Positions 1 through 8,282 of a stretch of 62,749 nt of DNA are shown here, piece after piece; the stretch's first letter is position 1, and each line of letters opens with the position of its first letter. A program made the translations under genes and the position numbers. The notes under the pieces were generated by a model. The model made no database searches and had not been told where the DNA came from. It worked only from the letters and a program-made list of their open reading frames with translations. The DNA comes from Actinoplanes sandaracinus (GTDB lineage Bacteria > Actinomycetota > Actinomycetes > Mycobacteriales > Micromonosporaceae): the NCBI RefSeq assembly GCF_030009775.1, contig NZ_JASCTH010000002.1:407618-470366 (forward strand), given 5' to 3'.

Positions 1-69
1 GGGGCGGGGGGGGTCAGGGGGGGCCGGGGCCCGCCGTGTGGGGGCGGCCGTGGGGGGCCCCCTCCACGG
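1..69. other. G-rich non-coding stretch with several runs of four or more G
   Basis: The plus strand carries four closely spaced G-runs of at least four bases within the first 30 bases, and further G5-G6 runs up to position 57. This fits the general pattern of a potential G-quadruplex. It lies just downstream of the stop codon of the FHA gene read from the minus strand. I see no reading frame or hairpin terminator that explains it. Confidence 0.4.
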
Positions 70-1218
70 TTATCTGCCGACCGGCCGGAACGCCATGGTC
101 GGGGCCTCGCCCATGACCGATTCCGGCTGCATGACACCGCCGTCGGCCCAGAGCTTCGACCGGCCCAGCAGCACTCCGGAGTAGAGCTCCACCACGTCGT
201 CGGCGGCCAGCACCCGGGTCTCGTCCCGGCGCAGGGTGAGCCGCTGGCCGTCGTCGAACGACCCGCCGAGGCGGATGCCGGTGCCGTTCATGCTGATGTC
301 CTGCGCGGTCACCTCGGTGCCGCGCAGCGTCAGCATGACGTGCCCACGGCTGATCCACTTGCGGGCGGCGTCGGTGAGCCACTGCCCCAGCATCACCCCG
401 GAGCCGCCCTCCGGCGCCCGGCCGATCACGGCGGGCAGGTCCTCGGAGACCACGAACCGCTGCCGGATCACGCCGTCGATGCGGACCGAGAAGACCTCGG
501 TCGCCGGGCGCGGCCCGACGTCCCTGAGTCGCTCGCCGTGCCGCGGGCAGGTCGGCACGCCGGCTCGCAGCGTCGGCGGCGGCTGCGACACCGGGCTGGT
601 GTAGGTGCGCATGTCGGCGAACGGGCTGTCCGCGTCACCGCCGTCGCCGTAGCTGTTGCAGCTCAGCGACGCGCAGCGCCACACCCGGGCGAGCAGGCGC
701 TCGCCCAGCGGGGAGCGCGGCACCGGAGGCGCCACCTCGCCCCGGCCGACCCGGGCCACCAGCGTCGGGCCGCCCTGGGCCGACACGAGGGCGAGCAGCC
801 GGCCCGGCTCGGTCACCCAGGGACGGCCGGCCCGGAAGCGGTCCTCCCGGTCACGGGTGAGCACCGGCAGGCCCAGCATCTCGGCCACCTCCAGCACCCG
901 ATCGCCGACCTGCGGCACAACCTCGACCTTGCCGTCGTCGGCCCAGCGGCGCACCACCATGCGTTCGTTCGACGTGAGATCGGTGTCGGAGAGCAGACCG
1001 TGTGGCGTGACCACGTAAACCGGGACGTTCTCCTCGGAGACATACCGGCCGAGCGCGTCGACGAGCAGGCCGAGCCGGACCAGACTGGCCGGGCGCCCGC
1101 CGTCCAGGTCGGCGTAACGGACGACTTCCGCCAGATCGACCACAGCCCGGGCGAGTGCCGGATCGGTGGTGAGCCGGGCCTCGATGGCGTCGAGGACCTT
1201 GCTGACCTCGAATCTCAC
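70..1218 (-). CDS. FHA domain protein with PIN-like N-terminal region and Cys/His cluster
   Basis: A 382-residue cytoplasmic protein. Residues about 262-350 form a forkhead-associated (phosphothreonine-binding) domain: GR at 266-267, SRGH at 290-293 and an Asn at 311 sit where FHA domains contact phosphopeptide. Residues 1-130 have alternating strands and helices with acidic positions resembling a PIN-like fold, which is a tentative reading. Between them C182, C187, C224 and H227 could bind one zinc. It probably reads Ser/Thr kinase signals, but no kinase gene is nearby. Translation starts at GTG behind a strong GGGGGAGG ribosome site. No signal peptide or membrane segment is present. Confidence 0.75.
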   Translation of the reverse strand: MRFEVSKVLDAIEARLTTDPALARAVVDLAEVVRYADLDGGRPASLVRLGLLVDALGRYVSEENVPVYVVTPHGLLSDTDLTSNERMVVRRWADDGKVEVVPQVGDRVLEVAEMLGLPVLTRDREDRFRAGRPWVTEPGRLLALVSAQGGPTLVARVGRGEVAPPVPRSPLGERLLARVWRCASLSCNSYGDGGDADSPFADMRTYTSPVSQPPPTLRAGVPTCPRHGERLRDVGPRPATEVFSVRIDGVIRQRFVVSEDLPAVIGRAPEGGSGVMLGQWLTDAARKWISRGHVMLTLRGTEVTAQDISMNGTGIRLGGSFDDGQRLTLRRDETRVLAADDVVELYSGVLLGRSKLWADGGVMQPESVMGEAPTMAFRPVGR

Positions 1219-1361
1219 GAGTCCTCCCCCTGTACAAGCGCGTGCTGACCCTTCGACCCATCATGCCCCGCCCATGATCGGCCGGGAAATCGGGCCGGTG
1301 ATTGTCGGAGCCTGCGGCTATGGTGGGCGCCGTTCGACACATCGACGGGGAGACACACATC

Positions 1362-2132
1362 ATGAGGTTCCAACGGCTGGCCGCCGCGACGGTGACGATC
1401 GCGGCCATCATCGGGCTCAGCGGCTGCGCGTCCGGGTCAACCGGGCCCACCGCGTCCACCGGGTCCACCGGGGCCGCGCCGGCGCCCAGTGCGTCGGTTA
1501 CGCCGGTCGGCGACCCGCTCGCGGAGTTCATCACCGCGGCGAAGACGCTCGAGAAGGAGACGATGAGGTTCAGCATGACGATGCCGGGCGGCATCGACGC
1601 CTCCGGCTCGTTCGACCTGCCGGGCAGCAAGGCCGACATGACCATGACCATGGGCGCCGAGAAATTCGCCATGCGCCTGATCGGCAAGACCCTCTACATG
1701 AAGTACGACACCGAGTGGATGTCGCTCGACGTGTCCAAGCTGCCCGCCAACAGCCCGATGAATCCGTCGAACATGGCAGCGAACACGGAGTTTTACACCG
1801 AGGCCGCGACCAACGTGCAGCGCACCGGCGACTCGTTCAAGGGCACGCTCGACATCGCCAAGTCGCCGACCGCCGACGCGGAGTCGCTGAAGGCGCTGGG
1901 CGGCAAGAGCACCGAGGTCCCGTTCACCGCCGAGGTGGACGACAAGGGCCGGCTCATCGAGATGACCATCGACATGACTCAGCTGGCCCCCGCGGCCGGC
2001 AAGATGACCGCGAAGTACTACGACTTCGGGACCAAGGTCGTCGTGAAGGCCCCGCCCGCGTCCCAGGTGAAGCCGATGCCGAAGGAAATGCTCAAGATCC
2101 TCGCCGCGCAGGGCAAGACGACCAAGGCGTGA
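1362..2132 (+). CDS. secreted lipoprotein, LppX/LprG-like
   Basis: A 256-residue lipoprotein. A type II signal peptide ends in a lipobox LSGC with the acylated Cys at residue 22, followed by a Gly/Ser/Thr/Ala linker to about residue 45. The rest alternates short strands of the kind seen in LppX/LprG lipid-binding lipoproteins of actinobacteria. That family assignment rests on overall pattern and is moderate. Upstream in-frame codons exist, but ATG at 1362 follows a GGGGAG-like site and puts the positively charged signal sequence first. It converges with the acyltransferase gene on the other strand, with 16 bases between the stops. Confidence 0.8.
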   Translation: MRFQRLAAATVTIAAIIGLSGCASGSTGPTASTGSTGAAPAPSASVTPVGDPLAEFITAAKTLEKETMRFSMTMPGGIDASGSFDLPGSKADMTMTMGAEKFAMRLIGKTLYMKYDTEWMSLDVSKLPANSPMNPSNMAANTEFYTEAATNVQRTGDSFKGTLDIAKSPTADAESLKALGGKSTEVPFTAEVDDKGRLIEMTIDMTQLAPAAGKMTAKYYDFGTKVVVKAPPASQVKPMPKEMLKILAAQGKTTKA

Positions 2133-2148
2133 CGTTACCGGTGGGCCC

Positions 2149-3183
2149 CTATCGGGTGCGCGGCGTCCACAGTGGCCGGGGCGCCGGCTGGTGTTCGTCG
2201 ATCCACGCGTCGATGCGGGCCCACCAGTCGTAAAGCCACTCGATCCGCTCCTGCTCGCCGGTGGGCACGCCCTCCGGCGGCACGCTCCAGAAACGCATCA
2301 CCAGCCGCTTGTCCATCGGCAGCTCGCGCCAGACGTCGGCGACGCTCATCATCCGGTCCAGGCCGGTGTGCGCGACGAAGATGACGCCGGCGTCCGGGGC
2401 CGCCTCGATCGCGGCGAGCAGGCCGCCCGGTTTCGGCGGCAGCAGGTTACGCAGGTCCTCGGCCCGGGTCGCCATGTCGTGCAGGCCGCGGGCCCGCAGC
2501 CGGGCGATGGCGCTGACCTTGCGGCGCGGGGTGAAGTTACCGCCCTCCGGGAAGATCACGAAGGCGTCGTTGTGGTCCAGGCCGGTGGCCAGATCGCCGA
2601 TCTGCTCCTCCAACGTGGCCGTCCCGGTGCGGCCCGGCGAGATGAAACGGTTGGGCAGGCGGTTGAGCAGCACGTCCACCGCGGGGTCCCACTGCAGGGC
2701 GGCTTTCAGCACGATCCGCGGTTCCCGGGCGAACCAGTTGACCAGCGCGTGGATCAGGGTGAACGAGTCACCGGGGCCGGCGTGCCGGCTCACCACGATC
2801 TCCGGGCGGCCGGGCTGGGCGGTGTCCGGGTCGGTGCCGACCACGTCGATCTCCAGGTGCAGCGACCAGCGCGCGAACCAGAACAGCACGCCCAGGAAAC
2901 GCCCGGTCAGCACGTAGTGGGCCCGCTGGAACCAGGGCCCGCGGATGCGCCGGCCGCAACCCGAGGCGAGCCAGAGCAGCCCGAGGGCGATCAGCGCCAC
3001 CGCGTCCCACACCAGATAGACGATCAGCAGGAAGACCAGCCGGGGCACCCGGAGACGGCCCGGCACCAGGGGTGAGACGGCGAGCGCGAGGAACAGCCAG
3101 ACCGGCAGAGTGGTGAGCAGCGTGAACGCGACCAGCACGACGGCAGGGGCGATCACCAGCCGGCGGACCCAGACGGGCGGCAT
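2149..3183 (-). CDS. membrane-bound PlsC-like phospholipid/glycerolipid acyltransferase
   Basis: A 344-residue protein with hydrophobic N-terminal segments (about residues 10-75) followed by a lysophosphatidic-acid-acyltransferase-type catalytic domain. The HX4D active site is H134-D139 (context SRHAGPGD) and the second motif is FPEGG near 211-215. It should transfer an acyl group to a lysophospholipid or related acceptor at the inner membrane face. The start ATG at 3183 shares one base with the stop of the patatin-like gene upstream (TGATG), so the two are very probably translationally coupled. In-frame codons further upstream lie inside the patatin gene and were not used. The exact acyl acceptor cannot be read from sequence. 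Confidence 0.82.
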   Translation of the reverse strand: MPPVWVRRLVIAPAVVLVAFTLLTTLPVWLFLALAVSPLVPGRLRVPRLVFLLIVYLVWDAVALIALGLLWLASGCGRRIRGPWFQRAHYVLTGRFLGVLFWFARWSLHLEIDVVGTDPDTAQPGRPEIVVSRHAGPGDSFTLIHALVNWFAREPRIVLKAALQWDPAVDVLLNRLPNRFISPGRTGTATLEEQIGDLATGLDHNDAFVIFPEGGNFTPRRKVSAIARLRARGLHDMATRAEDLRNLLPPKPGGLLAAIEAAPDAGVIFVAHTGLDRMMSVADVWRELPMDKRLVMRFWSVPPEGVPTGEQERIEWLYDWWARIDAWIDEHQPAPRPLWTPRTR

Positions 3184-4037
3184 CAACGGCTCCCGGCCTC
3201 GGGCAACGGGTGCACGTTCGCCTGCAGATAACGCCGGGACACGGTGTAGGCGCGGCTGATCCGGCGGCCGACCGCGGCCATGTCCCGGTACGCCCACGGC
3301 GAGTCGTCCCGTCCCTCACCGCCGCCGCTCGGAAGCACATGCACCCGTACATCGTCCGGCAGCGACGCAAGCTCGCGGGCGAACCGGTGCCGCCGGGCGA
3401 TCTCGAACGCCACCTGCGCCACCTCCCACGGCCGTTTCGGCACGCTGAGCTGTCGCTCCACCCGGCCGACCTGCAACACGAAGATCAGTTTCGCGCCGAG
3501 CCGGACCGCCTCGCCGATCGGGATCGAGTTGACGATGCCGCCGTCCACATAGTGCTCGCCCCCGATCTCCATCGGCGGGAGCAGCCCGGGCACCGCGGAC
3601 GACGCCAGCACCGCCTCGACCAGCGGTCCACTGTCGAACCAGTGCTCGGCGGCCCGCTCGATGCTGGCCGCACAGCAGTGGAACGGCACCTTCAGGCCGG
3701 CGAACGTGGCCGACTCCCCCAGCTCGCGCTCCAGCAGGCGGCGCAGCGGAAGAGGTGAGTGCAGATGGGTCCGGGCCGCGAACCGGCGCATCTGACGGCC
3801 GATCGAGTCGCCGTAGACCGCCGCCGCCTCCGGCGACGTCCACAGCCGGACCAGGCGCTCGGTGACCGGCTCGCTGGGGTCGGAGGCGACCAGCGCGCCG
3901 TTGACCGCGCCGATCGAGGTGCCGACCACCACGTCCGGCCGGAACCCGGCCCGGAACAGGGCCCGCAACATCCCGACCTCGACCGCGCCGAGGACGCCCC
4001 CACCGCCGAGCACGAACGCCACCGGACCGTCGATCAT
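3183..4037 (-). CDS. patatin-like phospholipase
   Basis: A 284-residue serine lipase of the patatin family. All three diagnostic blocks are present: the Gly-rich oxyanion loop (GGGGVLG, residues 11-17), the nucleophile elbow GTSIG with Ser41, and the catalytic Asp165 in the DGG motif. It would cleave acyl chains from membrane phospholipids. There is no signal peptide, so it acts in the cytoplasm or at the inner membrane face. It is the first gene of a two-gene unit with the PlsC-like acyltransferase. ATG at 4037 places the oxyanion loop at the usual distance from the N-terminus. It is divergent from the MerR gene, with 117 bases between. Confidence 0.88.
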   Translation of the reverse strand: MIDGPVAFVLGGGGVLGAVEVGMLRALFRAGFRPDVVVGTSIGAVNGALVASDPSEPVTERLVRLWTSPEAAAVYGDSIGRQMRRFAARTHLHSPLPLRRLLERELGESATFAGLKVPFHCCAASIERAAEHWFDSGPLVEAVLASSAVPGLLPPMEIGGEHYVDGGIVNSIPIGEAVRLGAKLIFVLQVGRVERQLSVPKRPWEVAQVAFEIARRHRFARELASLPDDVRVHVLPSGGGEGRDDSPWAYRDMAAVGRRISRAYTVSRRYLQANVHPLPEAGSR

Positions 4038-4117
4038 GAGTCCATCCTCCCACCAGGCTCTGCTTCGCCACGGGGGCAGGAGCAAGGCGTGGCCCGGCCG
4101 TCCCTTCCACGACAGCC

Positions 4118-4154
4118 TTGCCTTGACGCCGGTGTCAGGGCATACCGTCGGCCC
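4118..4154 (+). promoter_or_regulatory. MerR-type promoter with 19-base spacer and dyad operator
   Basis: A near-perfect 20-base dyad occupies 4121-4140 (CCTTGACGCC/GGTGTCAGGG, arms matching at all but two pairs). It lies between a -35-like TTGCCT (4118-4123) and a -10-like TACCGT (4143-4148). The 19-base spacer is the hallmark of MerR-activated promoters. The -10 ends six bases before the MerR start codon, predicting a leaderless, autoregulated transcript. Confidence 0.7.
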
Positions 4155-4517
4155 ATGCTGATCGGAGAGCTGGCCGAGCGGGCCGGCACCAGCCCTCGCA
4201 CGCTGCGCTACTACGAGGAGCACGGGCTGGTCCGCCCGAGCCGGGACGCCAACGGCTACCGGCAGTACGACGACGCCGAACTGCGCGTGGTGACCGAGAT
4301 CCGGGCGCTGCTCGCCGACGGCTTCGGCGTGGACGACATCAAGCCCTTCGTCGCCTGCCTGCGGGCGGGCAACAGCTCCGGTCACGTGTGCCCGGACTCG
4401 GTGGCGGTGCTGCGACGCCGGCTCGCCGAGGTGGACGGATACCTGGACCAGCTCACCGTGATCCGCGACAGACTGCAGACCCAGTTGAAGGAAGTCAGAT
4501 GCCAGATGACGCCCTGA
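4155..4517 (+). CDS. MerR family transcriptional regulator
   Basis: A 120-residue regulator. Residues 1-70 are the MerR winged helix-turn-helix (IGELAERAG, then RTLRYYEEHGLV), followed by a long dimerisation helix. Two cysteines, C68 and C79, flank the start of that helix (ACLRAG, HVCPDS) and are candidates for a thiol or metal sensor. The same context also occurs in MerR proteins of unknown signal, so the ligand is open. The stop codon lies 19 bases inside the thioredoxin gene that follows, so the two are co-transcribed. That makes a redox signal plausible by context only. The operator is directly upstream. Confidence 0.88.
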   Translation: MLIGELAERAGTSPRTLRYYEEHGLVRPSRDANGYRQYDDAELRVVTEIRALLADGFGVDDIKPFVACLRAGNSSGHVCPDSVAVLRRRLAEVDGYLDQLTVIRDRLQTQLKEVRCQMTP

Positions 4518-4846
4518 TCACCGTCACCGACGACACGTTCGCCGCGACCGTGCTGGCCGAGACCACCCCGGTGCTCGTCGACTTCTGGGCGCAATGGTGC
4601 CCGCCGTGCGGCCCGCTGGCACGCGTCCTGGGCGAACTGGCCGAGGAGTTCCGCGACCGGATGCTGATCGCGAAACTCGACGTGGACGCCAACCCGGCGA
4701 CCACCATCACCTACCGGGTGCACTCCATGCCGACGCTGCTCTTCTTCACCGGCGGCGTGGTCACCGCGACGATCGTCGGCGCCCGGCCGAAGTCGCTGCT
4801 GCGGCAGGCCATGACGAACGCGCTCACGCCGTACGTGAACAGCTAG
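4499..4846 (+). CDS. thioredoxin family protein
   Basis: A 115-residue single-domain thioredoxin. The active site is WCPPC (C34, C37) with Pro-Pro instead of the usual Gly-Pro between the cysteines, which may shift its redox potential. The cis-proline loop SMPTLLFF is present and no signal peptide is seen, so it is a cytoplasmic disulfide reductase. The start ATG at 4499 follows a GAAGGA site and overlaps the end of the MerR gene, which implies joint expression. Its stop abuts the stop of the opposite-strand zinc-ribbon gene with no base between. The main cellular thioredoxin may be encoded elsewhere. Confidence 0.88.
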   Translation: MPDDALITVTDDTFAATVLAETTPVLVDFWAQWCPPCGPLARVLGELAEEFRDRMLIAKLDVDANPATTITYRVHSMPTLLFFTGGVVTATIVGARPKSLLRQAMTNALTPYVNS

Positions 4847-5062
4847 TCAGTCCAGCTCCGGCATGGCGACCGGCTGGGGCCGGGGGCGGCAGGTGCCGCA
4901 CTGCACCGCGTCCTCGACCACCAGCGCCTCGGCCCGGTCCCGCCGCGCCGAGCGGGTCACCTCCAGGAGGTACGGCCCGAACCGCGCGTGTTGGGCGCAC
5001 ACCCCGCGGCCGCAGAACCGGCACGTCGCCCGCGCCGCCTCGGCACAGAACCAGCACAACAT
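4847..5062 (-). CDS. small Cys-rich zinc-ribbon-like protein
   Basis: A 71-residue protein of unknown function. Residues 3-25 carry a CxxC, a second CxxC and a following Cys/His (CWFC, CRFCG, CAQH), and a further CGTC lies near residue 55, so one or two zinc sites are likely. A GGAG ribosome site precedes the ATG. It has no homolog I can name with certainty. It lies downstream of the large M50 gene on the same strand in transcription order (43 bases after that gene's stop), so it could be the distal gene of that transcript. Confidence 0.65.
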   Translation of the reverse strand: MLCWFCAEAARATCRFCGRGVCAQHARFGPYLLEVTRSARRDRAEALVVEDAVQCGTCRPRPQPVAMPELD

Positions 5063-5105
5063 GGGCGGTCACTCCTCACTCGTCGTCGTGGAGGACCGCC
5101 CATGA

Positions 5106-8100
5106 TCAGTCGTCGGACGAGTCCGATGGCGTGGTGCCGGCGGTCGGCGTCGTGGTCGTGGTGCCGGCCGTCGGCGTCGTGGTCGTGGTGCCGGCCGTCG
5201 GGGTCGTGGTCGTGGTGCCGGTGGTCGGGTTGGACGCCGGATTGGTCGTCCGGGTGACGGTCGGCCGGCTGCTCGGGACCGTGGTCGTCGTGGCGCCTGT
5301 CGTCGGCCGGGACGTCGGCCGGGAGGTCCGGCCGCTGGTCGTGGTGGTCGCCGTCGTCGGCTCCTCACCGTCGACGGGCTCGTCCGTCGTACTCGGCACG
5401 GTAGTAGGGGTCGTCGAGGGCGCCGGAAGCTCGGACGGGAACGTCTCCTCGACCGACTCCTCGTTCGGTTTCGTCTCGGTCGGCGGCTTGACCGGCACGC
5501 CGTCCCCGCAGGTCAGCTCACCACCGGCGGCCTGGCTGCCGGATCCGCCGACGGTGACCGTCCCGGTCGAGACGGCGACCTGCGCGGGGTCGACCGCGAA
5601 CCAGGCCCGGCCGCCACTGACGACCTCGCCCTGACTGCGGGCGACGGCCAGGGCCAGCGGCTCGAACGCCCCGCTGGGGCTGCTCGTGTCGGCCAGCAGG
5701 CGGCCGTTCTCCAGAGTGAGCCGCCCGGACGGGGCTGAGGTGCGTCCGCTCGCCACCTCGACGCCGTTGACCTCGACACGCGACCCACCGCAGAGCACCA
5801 CGGCAGCCCCGCCCGGGAAGGTCAGCAGAGCCACAGCCTTGCCGGGCACCTCGATCTTGGCGCCGGCGGCCAGATAGCGACGGTCACCCGGCACCAGCGA
5901 CACCGGATCCCGGTCGGCGTTCGCGGTGACGGCGCCCCGCTGCACGCTCAGCAGTACCCGCTCGGCCGGCATCTCGGCCCACGCCGGACCGCTGCGTACG
6001 TTGATCAGCACGCTGCCGAGCGCGAAGACCAGCAGCATGCTCACGAAGCCCCACATGCGGCGCTCGAAGTGGCGGTCCACGTCGTACTGCTCGTCGGCGT
6101 CCGGCGGGCCGGGTGGGACCGCGAGCGGCGGGTGCGCCGAGCCCGGCCGTCCCACCGCCGGGGTGCTGGGCCGCAGCGACGGCATCGGGACGCCGGGGCC
6201 GTACGCGCCGATCAGCGGCGGCAGGCTCGAGGCGTCCGGGATGACCCAGAGCCGCACCGGGGTCCGGGCCTGCGCCACCATGCCGGGGCTGCCGTCACCG
6301 ACCGGCCCGACCAGGGTGCCGCGGCGCAACTCGACACCGTCGGGCATGGCGATCACCCCGGACTCGACCACCACCGCATGGGTGGGGCCGGGCAGGATGA
6401 CCGGCGCGCCCGGGTCCAGGTCGACCGGGTGCGCGGCCGCGATCAGCGCCAGCCGCTGGTCCTCCTCCAGCGCGGCGAGCGCCGGGGTGTCGGCGAAGAG
6501 CGCCTCCGCCTCGGCGCGCTCCTGTGGCGGCGGGCCGGGCATCGGGCCGACCACGGTCGCCACCGTCGAGGCGGGCAGGGACAGCAGGGTGACGCCCGCG
6601 GTGTGCCAGTCGAGCTGAGGGCTGCGCCCGGTGAGCGCGGTGGCCAGGCCGACCACACCGCCGGGGCCGACGTGGTGACGGATGGTGCCACCGGGGTCGC
6701 CGGGGCGGCGGCCGTGCAGGGCGCCCTCGACCACCAGATAGACGGCGCCCTGGGTCTCTCCGGCCAGCACCAGCTGACGGCCGGTGGGCGGACGCGACCA
6801 GCGGGCCCGGGTGGCCAGGGCCTGCAGCGACGGCTCGGGCAGGCCGCCCAGCTCGGAGGCGCGCAACGCGACCACCCGGCGGGGCAGGTCGGCCTCCCGG
6901 TCACGCTCGGCGGCCCGCTGCCGCAGCCGGCGGGCCGCCCGCAGGACCCGGCCGAGCAGGAAGTAGAGCGGTGGGGCCACCACGCCCAGCACGATCACGA
7001 ACAGCAGCAGCAGGCCGCCGACGCCCTCGTACCAGAGGCCGACGACCAGACCGAGGATCCGGTCGGTCCACAGCCGGTAGCCGAGGCCGATCGCGCTGAC
7101 CAGCCAGAGCAGCCCGAGCACGCCGTAGAGGGCGACCAGGCGGCCCTCCCGGTCCAGGGCGGTCCACCGGGGCCCCCGGCGCCGCAGCCGGCCGGCCATC
7201 CACGACAGGCCGCGGGCCCGTACGTCCGGGATCTCCAGCCAGTCCATCAGCAGGTACTTGCCGTCCAGGGGCAGCAGCGGGCTGAGGTTGAAGAAGGTGT
7301 GCAGGTAGAAGAGGAAGGCCAGTTTGAAGGCGAGGCCCGCGACGGCCGGCACGGCGAAGCCGGTGATCTGGACCAGGCCGGCCAGGCCCAGCGCGGTGGC
7401 CGGCCCGGCAGCGGTGACGGCGAGCCGGGCCCGCCGCCCCGCCATCCAGACGTCGCTGGTGTCGGCGAAGACCGAGGGGATGCCGAAATAGAGCATCAGC
7501 CCGGCGGCCGGGACTTCCCGGCCGACCCGTTTCGCCGCGAGAGCGTGACCGAACTCGTGCGCGGCCAGCACGCACACGTTCAACAGCATCAGGGTGACCG
7601 CACCCAGCAGGTAGGAGTCGCCGACCAGGAAGAGGGACCGGCTCCCCCGCTGCCAGGTGGCCGCGAACAGCAGCAGGCCGGCCACCGCCACCAGGGCCCC
7701 GGCCCAGACGGCGGCACGGGTGAACAGGAACCGGCCGGCCGTCCGGTAGAGCGTGGTGACCATCGCGTCCACCGGGACGGACAGGACCACCCGGCCCCGC
7801 ACGGCGGCGGCCAGCGAGTCGCCCACCCGGCGCGGCAGCGGTTCCCGGCTCATCTCGCGCAGCGGGCGGAAGGCGTCCACCGGCAGTTCTTCGAGCATCC
7901 GGTTGGCGGCCAGGTCGGCGACGACCCGGCGGACCTGGTCGGGCGCGAGACGGCCGGCGATCCGGGCGAACTCGGCGACCAGCCGGGCCACCGTGCTGTC
8001 GCCGTCCATCATCAGGGCCAGCTGGTACTCCTCCGGGGTGAGCCGGAGGTACGAGCTGCGGCCGCCGTCCTCGGGGGAACGCAGCATCACGTAACGGCCG

Positions 8101-8282
8101 CCGCGGACAGCGGTGCGGTGCCGGACCTCGATCCCGGAACGCAGGATCGGGCGGGCGCTGGCCGGGTCGAGCCGGTCAGCGACGGTGTGCCAGAGCCCGG
8201 TGTCGGCCGGCCCGGATGGTACCCCCGGAGCCCGACCGGCCAGGGCTTCCCAGACATTGGTCCGGGTTTCGACATACGTCAA
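5106..8282 (-). CDS. large membrane protein: M50-type metalloprotease + cNMP-binding-like + FecR-like domains
   Basis: A 1058-residue protein. Residues 1-145 resemble the N-terminal region of YydH-type peptide metalloproteases. Residues 185-450 hold several membrane helices with the zinc motif HEFGH (242-246) and a distal LDGK (339-342), the layout of site-2 protease family M50. Residues about 475-690 read as one or two cyclic-nucleotide-binding-like beta barrels. A further helix (743-762) is followed by a FecR-like strand-rich domain (775-915, probably outside the membrane) and a Thr/Pro-rich tail with tandem repeats. The first in-frame start is TTG at 8282, with no ATG or GTG nearby. Substrate and ligand are unknown. 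Confidence 0.78.
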   Translation of the reverse strand: MTYVETRTNVWEALAGRAPGVPSGPADTGLWHTVADRLDPASARPILRSGIEVRHRTAVRGGRYVMLRSPEDGGRSSYLRLTPEEYQLALMMDGDSTVARLVAEFARIAGRLAPDQVRRVVADLAANRMLEELPVDAFRPLREMSREPLPRRVGDSLAAAVRGRVVLSVPVDAMVTTLYRTAGRFLFTRAAVWAGALVAVAGLLLFAATWQRGSRSLFLVGDSYLLGAVTLMLLNVCVLAAHEFGHALAAKRVGREVPAAGLMLYFGIPSVFADTSDVWMAGRRARLAVTAAGPATALGLAGLVQITGFAVPAVAGLAFKLAFLFYLHTFFNLSPLLPLDGKYLLMDWLEIPDVRARGLSWMAGRLRRRGPRWTALDREGRLVALYGVLGLLWLVSAIGLGYRLWTDRILGLVVGLWYEGVGGLLLLFVIVLGVVAPPLYFLLGRVLRAARRLRQRAAERDREADLPRRVVALRASELGGLPEPSLQALATRARWSRPPTGRQLVLAGETQGAVYLVVEGALHGRRPGDPGGTIRHHVGPGGVVGLATALTGRSPQLDWHTAGVTLLSLPASTVATVVGPMPGPPPQERAEAEALFADTPALAALEEDQRLALIAAAHPVDLDPGAPVILPGPTHAVVVESGVIAMPDGVELRRGTLVGPVGDGSPGMVAQARTPVRLWVIPDASSLPPLIGAYGPGVPMPSLRPSTPAVGRPGSAHPPLAVPPGPPDADEQYDVDRHFERRMWGFVSMLLVFALGSVLINVRSGPAWAEMPAERVLLSVQRGAVTANADRDPVSLVPGDRRYLAAGAKIEVPGKAVALLTFPGGAAVVLCGGSRVEVNGVEVASGRTSAPSGRLTLENGRLLADTSSPSGAFEPLALAVARSQGEVVSGGRAWFAVDPAQVAVSTGTVTVGGSGSQAAGGELTCGDGVPVKPPTETKPNEESVEETFPSELPAPSTTPTTVPSTTDEPVDGEEPTTATTTTSGRTSRPTSRPTTGATTTTVPSSRPTVTRTTNPASNPTTGTTTTTPTAGTTTTTPTAGTTTTTPTAGTTPSDSSDD
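5134..5214. repeat. three tandem 27-base repeats
   Basis: Three back-to-back copies of a 27-base unit (GTGCCGGCCGTCGGCGTCGT followed by GGTCGTG), differing at one or two bases. On the minus strand they encode three copies of a nine-residue unit (TTTTTPTAG in phase) in the C-terminal tail of the M50 protein. A partial fourth copy follows at 5215. This is a likely site of length variation by slippage. Confidence 0.9.
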
